Assembly: GCA_002307235.1 (NCBI GenBank)
Contig: DBTV01000031.1
Location: 2,287 to 66,286, forward strand
DNA: 64,000 bases
From: Acidobacteriaceae bacterium UBA1307
GTDB taxonomy: Bacteria; Acidobacteriota; Terriglobia; Terriglobales; Acidobacteriaceae
Direction: 5' to 3'
The translations under genes and the position numbers were made by a program. Below, in pieces: positions 35,138 through 44,400 of this stretch. How positions within the stretch are numbered: position 1 is the first letter of the stretch; the number at the start of each line of letters is the position of its first letter. Below the pieces are notes generated by a model. That model made no database searches. It was not told where the DNA came from and saw nothing but the letters and a program-made list of their open reading frames with translations.

Positions 35138-36127
35138 CTAGCCATTCATCCACTGCGGATTGAAGGCCGTGCCGTCGAACTTGTTGGTTGTCTTGTAGAG
35201 TTCGTAGCGGCCATCGGCGGCGGCCGCGCGCGTACGTTCGAGCAGGCTCGCGACCTGCGTCGCGGTCAGTGGCTTGAAGGTGCGCACCGCCTCGAAGGCC
35301 TGATCGAGAATCTTCTGACTGTCGATGCCGGTAATCTGCACGGCGATGGGAAGGTTCAGGCAATAGTGCAGGCACTCGATCGGCTCGACCACCTTGCTTT
35401 TCAGAATCTCGCCAAAGCCAAAGGCCTTCATGCCGAGCGGCGCAATGCCCTCGCGGTTGAGCACCGGCAGAACCTCCTGCCCGAAGCTGCGAAAGTGTGC
35501 ATCCATCACGTTCAGCGGCATCTGCACAGCATCAAAGTGAACCCCGTGCCTGCGCGCAACCTCCAACATCCGCAGATGAACGTATGGATCCTTGTGGCCC
35601 GTAAAGCCGATGTAGCGAATCTTGCCGGCCTTCTGCGCCTCGACCAGCGCCTCCATGGTGCCGCCTTCGGCAAAGATGCGATCCGGGTCCTCGAGCCGGT
35701 TGACCTCGTGAATCTGCATCAGGTCAATGCGGTCGGTCGCCAGCCGCTGCAGTGACTCGTCGATCTGCTGCGCGGCAACCTTCTTGGTGCGCCCGTCGAT
35801 CTTCGACATCAGAAAAACCTTCTGCCGATAGCCCCCAGCCAGCGCCTTGCCCATGCGCAGCTCGCTTGCGCCGTCGTTATAGTCCCAACAATTATCCAGA
35901 AAGTTGACGCCGCGCTCGATGGCCTCATGAATCAACCGGATCGATTCGGCCTCATCGAGATCGCGCTTGCCGATGTGGAAGCCGCCCAGCCCCAACGCCG
36001 AGACCCGCTCACCGGTCCGCCCCAGAACGCGGTACAACATTGCGCCCGAGCTGGCATGCAACAGCGGCTCACCGGCCACCACGCCGGCCGCAACGCTGGC
36101 GCTCTTCAAAAAATCTCTCCGGTCCAT
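35138..36127 (-). CDS. Tat-exported aldo/keto reductase
   Basis: 329 aa. The N-terminus MDRRDFLKSASVAAGVVAG is a twin-arginine signal (RRDFLK). The mature part is an AKR barrel starting LYRVLGRTGERVSALGLGGF, with NFLDNCWDYNDGASE supplying Asp and Tyr and VFLMSKIDGR the Lys. Start 36127 has GGAGG 4-5 nt upstream; a longer frame to 36208 would bury the Tat signal. Substrate unknown. Unlike the reductase at 1.5 kb it has no C-terminal Cys motif. Confidence 0.92.
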   Translation of the reverse strand: MDRRDFLKSASVAAGVVAGEPLLHASSGAMLYRVLGRTGERVSALGLGGFHIGKRDLDEAESIRLIHEAIERGVNFLDNCWDYNDGASELRMGKALAGGYRQKVFLMSKIDGRTKKVAAQQIDESLQRLATDRIDLMQIHEVNRLEDPDRIFAEGGTMEALVEAQKAGKIRYIGFTGHKDPYVHLRMLEVARRHGVHFDAVQMPLNVMDAHFRSFGQEVLPVLNREGIAPLGMKAFGFGEILKSKVVEPIECLHYCLNLPIAVQITGIDSQKILDQAFEAVRTFKPLTATQVASLLERTRAAAADGRYELYKTTNKFDGTAFNPQWMNG

Positions 36128-36250
36128 GGATCCTCCAAGGTTGACTTTTCTTCGCGACACGGGAAACCGCGCTGCTCCCCACCGTAGCACAAAAAAACGC
36201 ACGCGCACGCTGGAGCATACACCAGGCTCAGAGAAGAATCGGGAGCAAAA

Positions 36251-37258
36251 TTATGCGTCGCGCCGCTTCGCCAACCGCGCCAGCACGGCCTGTTCGCGCA
36301 TCACCTGCCGCAGCGGGCGGGCCGGGGTGCCAAACAGCACCGTGCCGGGCTTGAGCCCCTCATTGGTCACGGTTTTGCCGTTGAAGACCCCCGACTGGCC
36401 GCCGAGAATCACGCCCGGGCCCACATGCGCGTGATCGCCAATGCCCACCTGCCCGGCAATGATCGCGCCGTCGCCGATGGTGCTTGAGCCGGAGACGCCG
36501 GTCAGCGCCACCAGAATCACATTCTCGCCCACCTGGCAGTTGTGGCCCACGTGCACCAGATTGTCAATCTTCGTGCCCCTGCCCACACGCGTCGTCTCGA
36601 GCGCGCCACGATCGACGGTCGAGTTTGCGCCGATCTCCACCTCATCTTCGACGACGAGCCGCCCCTGCTGCGGAAACTGCGTGTAGCAGCCGGTCGCGTT
36701 CTCGCGCACGTAGCCGAAACCGTCGGCCCCAAGCACCGCGCCTGCATGGATCGCAACACGGTCGCCCAGCGTCACGCCCGGATACAGCACTGCGCGCGGG
36801 TAGATGCGGCACTCCGCGCCGATCACCACGCCCTCGCCGACCACCGCCCCTGCCTCGATCCGCGTCCCCGCGCCGACCTTTGCTCCGGCGCCCACCACCG
36901 CGGTGGCCGCCACCGTCACGCCCTCGGCCAGCTCTGCCGTCCCGTCCACCACCGCCGCCGGGTGCACGCCTGCGGGGGGCAGACTTGGGGACAAAAGTTT
37001 TGCCGCTTTGGCGAACCAGAGCCGTGGCTCGCGGCTTTCAACAATAGCGGGCCGCGCATCGGCCCCGGCCAGTTCTGGCCTGAGCACGACCACCCCCGCG
37101 GCACTGGCAAGCGCCGCTTCAGCCGAGCGGGGATCCTCCGCAAAGGTAATCTCGGCCGCCGTGGCGTTTATGGACGAGTTCACCCCGATTACCAAAGTTT
37201 CCGGATTCCCCTTTGCCAACCTGCCGCCCAACTGCCGAATCAACTCGCCCAGGGTCAT
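36251..37258 (-). CDS. lpxD: UDP-3-O-acylglucosamine N-acyltransferase LpxD
   Basis: 335 aa lipid A biosynthesis enzyme acylating the 2-amino group of UDP-3-O-acyl-glucosamine. The N-terminal uridine-binding part (TLGELIRQLGGRLAKGN, ITFAEDPRSAEAAL) leads to the left-handed beta-helix of hexapeptide repeats (VTVAATAVVGAGAKVGAGTR, LGADGFGYVRENATG, KIDNLVHVGHNCQVGENV with catalytic His). AAGGCGG lies 5 nt before the ATG. It follows the acyltransferase gene by 33 bp on the same strand. Confidence 0.96.
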   Translation of the reverse strand: MTLGELIRQLGGRLAKGNPETLVIGVNSSINATAAEITFAEDPRSAEAALASAAGVVVLRPELAGADARPAIVESREPRLWFAKAAKLLSPSLPPAGVHPAAVVDGTAELAEGVTVAATAVVGAGAKVGAGTRIEAGAVVGEGVVIGAECRIYPRAVLYPGVTLGDRVAIHAGAVLGADGFGYVRENATGCYTQFPQQGRLVVEDEVEIGANSTVDRGALETTRVGRGTKIDNLVHVGHNCQVGENVILVALTGVSGSSTIGDGAIIAGQVGIGDHAHVGPGVILGGQSGVFNGKTVTNEGLKPGTVLFGTPARPLRQVMREQAVLARLAKRRDA

Positions 37259-37291
37259 TGTGTCCGCCTTTTTCCTGATCGGATTTTCGTT

Positions 37292-38191
37292 CTAGTAAAT
37301 CTTCTCTTCGCCAGCAGGACGCGTCTTCCAACGGCGGTGAATCCAGAGCCACTGATCGGGGTAGCGGCGAATCCAGTCTTCGATGGCGCGCGTGCAACGC
37401 TGCGTGCCTTCGAGGATGTCGGCCACCACGTCGTCAGTGTGCGGAATCTCGACCTCGGGGCCGAAGTGCAGCACGTATTTCTGCTCGCTTTTTTCCCAGA
37501 ACATGAAGCCGGGCAGCACGGCCGCGCCCGTCTTGCGGGCCACATGGGCAAGGCCGGTCGCCGTGCAGGCCTGCTGGCCGAAGAACTCGACGAAGGCCCC
37601 TTGCGGCGGGGTCATGTTGGTATCCATCAAAATGCCGACGGTGCCGCCGGCGCGCATCGCCGTCAACAGGCCGCGCCCGAAATCGTCCTTGTGCAGCACG
37701 CGGTTGCCGTGCATGCAACGAATGCCGTTGACGAAGCCATCGAGCCGGCGATTGTCGAGCCGGCGAATGACCATGTCCATCGGGTAGCCCATCAGCGAGT
37801 GGTAGAAGCTCGACAGCTCCCATGCGCCCAGGTGGCCGGTGATGACGAGCACGCCCTTGCCGCGTGCGCGGGCGGCCAAGTAGTGCTCGAGACCCTCGGT
37901 CCGCGCCCAGTTGCGCAGGTTCTCCGGCGTGTAGCGCGGCATGCGGCAGAACTCGACAAGCAACCAGCCGAGATGGCGGTAGACGCCGCGCAGCGTGGTG
38001 AGCCGCTCGGCCTCACTCAGCTCCGGCAGCGACCTGCGCAGATTCACGAGCCCGACGCGCCGCAGACGCCCGTGGAGCGTGTAGAAGGCCAGGGCAAGCC
38101 CGGCAGAGAGCCAACGGGCCCAAGCACGCGGCAAGCGGCCCAGGAAGCGCGCCACGGCCACAACCAGCCAATATTCGAGTCTTTCTTTCAT
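37292..38191 (-). CDS. Lipid A biosynthesis acyltransferase (LpxL/HtrB family)
   Basis: 299 aa inner-membrane late acyltransferase. One N-terminal helix region (YWLVVAVARFLGRLPRAWAR), the active-site HX4E motif in TGHLGAWELSSFYH, and downstream family motifs (GILMDTNMTPPQGAFVEFFG, DQWLWIHRRWKTRP). ATG 38191 gives the usual N-terminus; the frame to 38218 adds nine residues. No clear Shine-Dalgarno sequence. Together with lpxD it forms a two-gene lipid A unit. Confidence 0.93.
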   Translation of the reverse strand: MKERLEYWLVVAVARFLGRLPRAWARWLSAGLALAFYTLHGRLRRVGLVNLRRSLPELSEAERLTTLRGVYRHLGWLLVEFCRMPRYTPENLRNWARTEGLEHYLAARARGKGVLVITGHLGAWELSSFYHSLMGYPMDMVIRRLDNRRLDGFVNGIRCMHGNRVLHKDDFGRGLLTAMRAGGTVGILMDTNMTPPQGAFVEFFGQQACTATGLAHVARKTGAAVLPGFMFWEKSEQKYVLHFGPEVEIPHTDDVVADILEGTQRCTRAIEDWIRRYPDQWLWIHRRWKTRPAGEEKIY

Positions 38192-38259
38192 GACGAAGCA
38201 AGGTTTAGTGTAGGGCATCGCGGCTGGAGCGCGGAGCCCGCTGTGTGCAAAAACGCGGG

Positions 38260-38285
38260 AAGGGGCTGGAAAGCTCCAGCCCCTT
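38260..38285 (-). terminator. Terminator-like hairpin after the SYLF gene
   Basis: AAGGGGCTGGA and TCCAGCCCCTT form an 11-bp stem. On the minus strand a short T run follows after a few GC bases. Confidence 0.65.
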
Positions 38286-38311
38286 CACCAACAGCACCTC
38301 TGTGATCCGCT

Positions 38312-39007
38312 CTAGTGCTTTTTGGATTGCACAAAGTAGTGAGCCACCGTGCGCACAAACGGCACCGCGCCCTGCGGCACCGGCACCGTGCCCTTGAGCA
38401 CCGTCTCAAAGTTCGCCGCATGGCCAAAGAACATCTCGGTATCCTCGCGATTCTGGCTGACGCTGGTGCCATCCAGATCGATACCGGCAAACAGGCCCTT
38501 GCTGCGGGAGTAGGTCAGCAGCTCGGCATTCATGCGCCAATCGGTCGCTGCCTGTCCGTTGCGGCCCACCGGACCGGCTGCGGCGGCGGCATCGCCACCG
38601 ATCTTGAACTTGCTCTTGAGCAGATCCTGAAAGCCGCGATCGTTGACCGCCACCAGCACCAGGTCGGTGGATTGGCCGCCGATCTGAAATCCGAAGGAAC
38701 CGCCCGCCATGCGGATAAACACCGGCGCCGACCATCCGTGCCCGGTGCGGCAGGTAACGACGCCCTGGCCGTACTGGCCGCCAAAGATGAACGCGCCCTT
38801 GACCATGCCCGGCACCACGGCCACGCAGGTGGCCTGCTCAAGAATGTTCAGCGGAATGCTGTTGTCGCCGGCCGCCATGATCTGATCGAGCACGATCTTG
38901 GCCGAATCGAGCCGGCTCTGCAGGCTCTCGCGCGTGGATCCGGCAAAACAGGGAATCTGAGCCAACAGGCAAAGGCAGATCGCAGCAATCGTCTTCTTCA
39001 TCATCAT
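38312..39007 (-). CDS. Exported SYLF (Ysc84-like) domain protein
   Basis: 231 aa. Signal peptide MMMKKTIAAICLCLLAQIPCFAG, then a SYLF lipid-binding-type domain (AKIVLDQIMAAGDNSIPLNI, AVVPGMVKGAFIFGGQYGQG, GGSFGFQIGGQSTDLVLVAV). Proteins of this type bind phosphoinositides in eukaryotes; the bacterial role is unclear. Three ATGs in a row at the start; AAAGGA lies before them. Codon use matches neighbours. The downstream hairpin separates it from the acyltransferase. Confidence 0.9.
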   Translation of the reverse strand: MMMKKTIAAICLCLLAQIPCFAGSTRESLQSRLDSAKIVLDQIMAAGDNSIPLNILEQATCVAVVPGMVKGAFIFGGQYGQGVVTCRTGHGWSAPVFIRMAGGSFGFQIGGQSTDLVLVAVNDRGFQDLLKSKFKIGGDAAAAAGPVGRNGQAATDWRMNAELLTYSRSKGLFAGIDLDGTSVSQNREDTEMFFGHAANFETVLKGTVPVPQGAVPFVRTVAHYFVQSKKH

Positions 39008-39396
39008 CAAAATCCTTTCGTGATCCTTGCGCACGCCCGATGGGCGCAGCGCCAAGGAGTTCAAATCCTGTGCGGCTTCATGGAGCTGAAGACGCACGTG
39101 GGGAAGTTCTTCTGCCCGACCGGCACAGAAGCCTGCAACGAAAAACGATGCCGTTGCCGGGCCACCCGTCCATTCTAAAAAAAAGAACGGGCACGCAGAC
39201 AAACCAAGCATGGCACACTGGCTGGTTCGAACCCAAATGGCTGCTCTTCGTTGCGCTCTGGACAGAAAATACATCCTTTTGCGCAACACCGAGCCAGCAC
39301 GGCCCTGACAGGCAACGCCATCCTCGCACACCGAAGCGATGCTCATAAGGGTTTGGATGCAGATTTTAATGGAGAGGAAAACCGGGAGGACAAAAA
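39008..39396. other. Intergenic region upstream of the SYLF gene
   Basis: No gene supported. Contains GGTTCGAACCC near 39222-39234, which resembles a tRNA T-loop but lacks the rest of a tRNA, and an A-run flanked by CCCGT/ACGGG around 39170-39200. Confidence 0.4.
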
Positions 39397-39570
39397 ATGA
39401 CTGAAAACGATACATCGACCTGCAAAAAAAGAGGAGTTCCCAGGCTTCATGAATCCATGCAGCCTGGGAACTCCTTTCCCCAGATCTGCGTTGTTTCTGT
39501 TAATAAGATTGTGGAAAAAGGCCAGTTAGGGCAAGAGTACTTAGGAACACTGACCATAAGTAACCTCTAA
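39397..39570 (+). CDS. Possible small protein (57 aa) with good ribosome-binding site
   Basis: ATG 39397 with GGGAGG 7 nt upstream; 57 codons to TAA at 39568. The product is basic-to-neutral with two Cys, no signal peptide and no recognised family. A 14-bp hairpin (39432-39475) lies inside the frame, and its T run faces the other strand, so the frame may be incidental and the structure may be a terminator for the regulator gene at 39627. Listed because the Shine-Dalgarno sequence is unusually good. Confidence 0.3.
   Translation: MTENDTSTCKKRGVPRLHESMQPGNSFPQICVVSVNKIVEKGQLGQEYLGTLTISNL
39425..39475 (-). terminator. Strong minus-strand terminator downstream of the LuxR-type gene
   Basis: AGGAGTTCCCAGGC (39432-39445) and GCCTGGGAACTCCT (39462-39475) form a perfect 14-bp stem with a 16-nt loop; on the minus strand it is followed by seven T. 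It lies 150 bp after the regulator stop codon. Confidence 0.75.
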
Positions 39571-39626
39571 TGGTAATCATAAAGTTACCCGACGGAAAAG
39601 TCCTCCCATTGAAGGGAGGGTACGCC

Positions 39627-40295
39627 TCAAACCCTCTCCTCGTTGCCCCTTGCGTGCAGGGAGTGGCTGAGGGCCGACATGGAGAGCTTGATGCGGTTAT
39701 CGGCCCCTGCCTTGCGCATCAAACGGCCCACGTAGGCCTTGACGGTGCGCTCCTCGATGCCGAGCTGATGAGCAATCTCGCGGTTGGAGCGGGCCAGCAG
39801 GATCAGTTCGAGCACCTGCTGCTCGCGCGTGGTCAACTGCGGCACCGACGAGGTCAGCGTTGTATCACGTGCGCGCAGCAACCGGTCAATCAGGCACGAA
39901 AGCAGACGGCGCGGCGCCCAGATGGAGCCTTCTGTAACGATTTCGATGGCCCGGCGCACAACCACCGGGTCGGCGCTCAGATCCAGATAGGCACGCGCAC
40001 CGGCAACGATCGCGCTCAGCACCAGTTCGTCGTCATTCTCCGGTCCGATGACGATCATGCGCATGTCGGGCCGTTCGCGGCGAATCGTGTTGAGGGTTTC
40101 GGTAAAGGCCGGCAGGCCATGCAGATCGAGCACCAGATATTCGAGATCCTTTTTGCGCAATAGTTCGATCAACGAACCCGGGAGCGGACGCAGCGGCGGA
40201 TGGCCGTCTGCGGCTGGCTGATCGAAGATTGAGATCATTCCCTCTAAACGGATCGGTTCGTCTGCCACGACACCGATCTGGATGACATCCAACAT
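39627..40295 (-). CDS. LuxR/NarL-type regulator with degenerate receiver
   Basis: 222 aa. The N-terminal about 125 residues have receiver-like layout with acidic D12/E13 and a likely acceptor D57 (YLVLDLHG), but the conserved Thr and Lys of receivers are missing (VIGPEND and AYLDLSADP). The C-terminal HTH is intact (LTTREQQVLELILLARSNRE, IAHQLGIEERTVKAYVGRLM). Phosphorylation-independent control is possible. GGGAG lies 7 nt before the ATG. No kinase gene is adjacent. A CCTCCC/GGGAGG hairpin (39602-39619) and a terminator follow. Confidence 0.85.
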   Translation of the reverse strand: MLDVIQIGVVADEPIRLEGMISIFDQPAADGHPPLRPLPGSLIELLRKKDLEYLVLDLHGLPAFTETLNTIRRERPDMRMIVIGPENDDELVLSAIVAGARAYLDLSADPVVVRRAIEIVTEGSIWAPRRLLSCLIDRLLRARDTTLTSSVPQLTTREQQVLELILLARSNREIAHQLGIEERTVKAYVGRLMRKAGADNRIKLSMSALSHSLHARGNEERV

Positions 40296-40845
40296 TTTTA
40301 ACTCCCCGATGACAGACGCCTAAGCCCAAATATGACCCACGAGTGTGCACCGATACATATTAAAACAGCCAAATAATTCTGAATTGTATGCTAGCGAGCT
40401 CTACGACGAACCTGCCAGAACATTGCCTTCAGCAGAAGATACGAACTTCGCTGAAGACGTCCACGCAGAGATTACCCGCATCTTGTTGGATCATCTTACG
40501 CAAGTGAACCAAAATTGACAATGATCTGGATCATGGTTCCCGAATACGTCCCAGAAGGTGGTTTTCGGTAAAAACAGGAAGCGCGACGAAAAAACTGCGC
40601 GATAAATCCCTCCGATCTTCTTCCCGCCGTATGCTAATCGTGGCAAAATCTATAACATGACTGAAGCAAGGTGAGATCGCTGCCAGTCATTCCGTACGAT
40701 TGCCCCCGGCACTACGGCCGCAATTTCCCCCGCCGCACGCTCGGAGCAACACAGGCAGGCTTTTTGCGAACGGAAGAACGGAAGCAGAGCACAGAAGGAT
40801 CGGCACAGTGCAGTCCAAACCCATCGTGCCAGTGAGGTTACTCCA
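40296..40845. other. Long intergenic region between the LuxR-type gene and hup
   Basis: About 550 bp, AT-richer than its surroundings. I see no gene. TTGACA at 40515-40520 has no clear -10 partner; TATAAC at 40651-40656 may be the hup -10, which would leave a leader of about 190 nt. A short palindrome GATCTGGATC lies near 40523. Confidence 0.4.
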
Positions 40846-41118
40846 TTGATCAAGCAGGACATCGTACATCACGTCATCGAGCGCACAGGGCTTCCCCGCA
40901 CGAAGGCGGAGACGGCCGTCGACACGGTCTTCGAGGGTCTGAAGCAGGCTCTGGCGGCCGGCGAGCGCATTGAGTTGCGCGGTTTTGGTGTTTTCAGCGT
41001 CCGTGCACGCAAGACCGGCATTGGCCGCAACCCTCGTACCGGCACCGAGGTCAGCATCGCGCCGGGCAAGGCTGTCCGCTTCAAGCCGGGCAAGGAACTG
41101 CATACGCTGCCGGCCTAA
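40846..41118 (+). CDS. hup: Nucleoid protein HU/IHF family (TTG start)
   Basis: 90 aa DNA-bending protein. IKQDIVHHVIERTGLPRTKA, ELRGFGVFSVRARKTGIGRN and PRTGTEVSIAPGKAVRFKPG contain the HU/IHF arm with conserved Pro-containing loop. TTG 40846 has GAGG 8 nt upstream; no ATG fits. Terminator at 41142-41182. Confidence 0.95.
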   Translation: MIKQDIVHHVIERTGLPRTKAETAVDTVFEGLKQALAAGERIELRGFGVFSVRARKTGIGRNPRTGTEVSIAPGKAVRFKPGKELHTLPA

Positions 41119-41141
41119 ACCGAAGGATCACACCACGGAGA

Positions 41142-41182
41142 GCGCTGGCCCTGCATTGGGCGGCCAGCGCCGGTGTTTTTTT
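41142..41182 (+). terminator. Terminator of hup
   Basis: GCGCTGGCC and GGCCAGCGC (9 bp) followed by CGGTG and eight T. Confidence 0.85.
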
Positions 41183-41471
41183 GCTGCGCCGCAATCACGG
41201 CACCCAACGGTTCGCTCTCGCGACCGACATGATTCGTGTGCGCAAATCCCTCCGCGCGCTTTCCCCTCTTCGCGCCGTTCTGGCTCGCCTGCTCGCAGGC
41301 ACCCCTCGCCGGATTGCAGAAAAAAAACGCACAATCAGGCCGTCAAGCGGACATTTTCATTGCATTTTTATGAAGCCCCATAGACATCTAGATGTATAGC
41401 GTGGCGATGGCAACAACCCCCTGCTTCCACGGCTCAGGCACGATCATTTTCAATTGCTGGAGAGAGAATTG
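41183..41471. other. Upstream region of the TonB-dependent receptor
   Basis: No gene supported. A perfect palindrome ACATCTAGATGT lies at 41384-41395 and could be an operator. An A-rich tract is at 41318-41327. Confidence 0.45.
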
Positions 41472-44400
41472 GTGAAAACCTTGCGTACGAGGCTTCTCGT
41501 TGTTTTTTCCCTGCTATGTTTCGCCGCATGTGCCTCGGTACTGACGGCGGAGCCTTCCGGTGGTGTTGTTGGCCAGGTCAAAGATAAAAAGGGCGCAGCC
41601 ATCGTCGGTGCCAAAATCACCCTTACCCGCATCAATACAGGAGCCACGGCCACAACCGTCTCCGGAAAGACCGGCGAATACCAGTTTGTCCAACTGGCGC
41701 CGGCGGTCTACCGCCTAGTGGCCACCGCGCCCGGCTTCACGACCATGACCGTCGCATCGGTCGAGGTGCTGGTGGACCGCAATACGCAGGCCAATCTCGA
41801 CCTGCCTGTGGGCTCAGTGACGGAAAGCGTGGTGGTTGACAGCGCCGTGCCGATGGTCGAGACCCAGCAGAACACCCTGAGCGGCGTGATGGAAGGCAAA
41901 TCGATCTCCAGCCTTCCGCTCAACGCGCGCAACTTTGCCGATCTGGCACTGCTGACGCCGGGCGCGACGCCTTCGGCCTCGGGCAATCAGGTTTCGGGCT
42001 TCAATGTGGCCGGAGCCCGTACGCAGTCGAACAGCTACCTGATCGACGGCGTGTCGAACATGGATACGCAGAACAACGCCGGGCTTTCCAGCTTCCGCGT
42101 CAATGACGCGATTCAGGAGTTCAGCGTGCAGACCAGCGTGCCGACGGCGGAGTTTGGCCGCGGACAGGGCGCTCAGGTCAACGCCGTGACCCGCTCGGGC
42201 AGCAATGAGTTGCACGGCACGGCCTTTGAATACTTCCGCAACACGGTGCTCGATGCGACCGACTACTTCACCAAGCACACCGTTTCAAGCACGGCGCGCA
42301 AGGCAACGGTGAACCGGAACCAGTTTGGCGGCACGCTGGGCGGTCCGATCCGGCGCGACAAAACTTTTTTCTTTGGCTCCTATGAGGGTTTTCGGCAGGT
42401 GGCACCGACGGTGACGCTTTCGCTGGTGCCCACCGATGCGCAACGGGCCACGGTCACCGACCCCATCTCGAAGGCGCTGCTGGCCTACTGGCCCAAGGGC
42501 GGCACCGTGCAGTCGGGAACCAACTACACCTCGAACGTGCCAAGTTCGCTGATGGATAACACCGGCCTGCTCCGCATCGACCATGAGTTGAGCGAGAAGG
42601 ACCGGCTGAGCGGCCACTACATTGTGTATCGCGGCGCGCAGACGGTGGGCGGCACCACGCCGTTGAGCGGCGGCTACACGAATGCGCCGGCCAGCACCTC
42701 GACCGAGGTGGAAGAGAACCACATCTTTACGCCGACCTTCGTCAATGTGGTGCGCTTCGGCTACTCGATGAACTCCTCGTATAACCGCGTGCAGGACTAC
42801 GGCTTCAATGCCGCCAGCATCTTTACCGACAGCAACGGCAGCCCGCTCGCGGGCGTGGTGGACGCCACCAGCAATCCGCAGGACTCGGGCCTGCCAAACG
42901 TCTCCATCGTGGGCGGCTATGCGACGCTGGGCTCCTCGGCCAGCTATCCGCAGGGGCGCACCTCGCGCACCTACGAACTGTATGACACGGCCACCTACAT
43001 GGGCCGCGCCAACCACACCGTGAAGTGGGGCGCGCATCTGCGCCGCGAAGACCTGCGCCGCTATCTTGATTCGGCCAGCCGCGGCACCATCGGCTTCGCC
43101 TCCTTCGCCGACTTCGCCGTGGGGCAGGCCACCAGTTCGCAGTTGCGCACGGGCAGCACGATGTCGCACTACCGGCGCTATCCGCTGGACTTCTTTCTGC
43201 AGGACCAGTGGCACCCGCTGCCGAATCTGACCATCAACTACGGCATCCGCTACGAGCTGCCCTCGGCCATCTTCGAACTGAATGACCATGGCAGCAATCT
43301 GGTGGACGGACAGGGCATGACGCTGTTCGGCTCAAGCACGGTGCTCGACATCGACACCAGCAAGACCGGCAAGGCCTCGCTGACCGAGACCACCGGCACA
43401 AAGTATGTGACCAACAGCGGTGTGCGGCCGGACCGGGACAATGTCTCTCCTGTGATCGGTTTTTCCTATAGCCCGGATTTTGCCGGACAGGGCAAGACGG
43501 TTCTGCGCGGCGGCTTCCGCATCGGCTACGACGAGACCTTCAACAACATTCCGGCGAATCAGAGCCTGAACGCGCCCTTTAACCTGACCACGACGCAGAC
43601 GGCCGGCACCACGCAGACCGGAAAGTTCAGCTACGCGACGGCCTTTTCGCAGAACGTGAGCCTGGTGTCGAATGTCGGCAAGCAGGGCCCGGGCACGCCG
43701 ACCGTCGGCCTGCTAACGCTCTATGCCATGCAGCCGAACATGCCCTCGTCGTACAACTACGCTTACAACTTCAGCATCGAGCGGGAGATTACGCGCAGCC
43801 TTTCGGTGGAGGCCGACTACATCGGCTCCTCGTCGCACAAGCTGGGTGTCTACCTCGACGCCAACGAACCGACGGTGACGGTCAACGACGCGACCAAGCG
43901 CGGTTCAGTCACGCCCAACGAACAGACCTTTCCCTATCCGCATTTTTCGAGCATCTACCGGGGCAGCGCGGCGGGCAGCTCCAACTACAACGGCGCCGTC
44001 TTCACCGCGAAATACCGCGGCCGCTCGGCGATGCTGCAAAGCTCGTACACGCTGGGCCACTCGCTCGACGACACCTCGTCCTACTTCGGCTCGACGAGCG
44101 ATTCGCTGCCCGCCGATCCTCGCCACCTGAAGACGGAATACGGCAACTCGGGCTTCGATCTGCGCCAGCGCTGGTCCACCTACTACGGCTTCGCGCTGCC
44201 AATCGGCGCCGGACACCGGATTCTCGGCTCGAACAACGCCATCAGCAAGCGGATCTTCAACGACTGGCAGGTTTCGGGCATGACCGTTGTCCAGAGCGGA
44301 CTTCCCTTCACCGTGCATCTGAGCTCGTCGGTCGACTACAGCGGCTTTCACCAGTTCACGGATCGTCCGAACGTGATCGGCAGCGGCAAGCTGAAGGTGA

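Noticed and set aside
39210..39245. Possible tRNA because of GGTTCGAACCC
   Set aside because: No D-loop, anticodon arm or acceptor stem of proper spacing on either strand. At most a remnant of an attachment site.
41230..41399. Small basic open frame between hup and the TonB receptor
   Set aside because: No Shine-Dalgarno sequence, no recognisable product, lies beyond the hup terminator.
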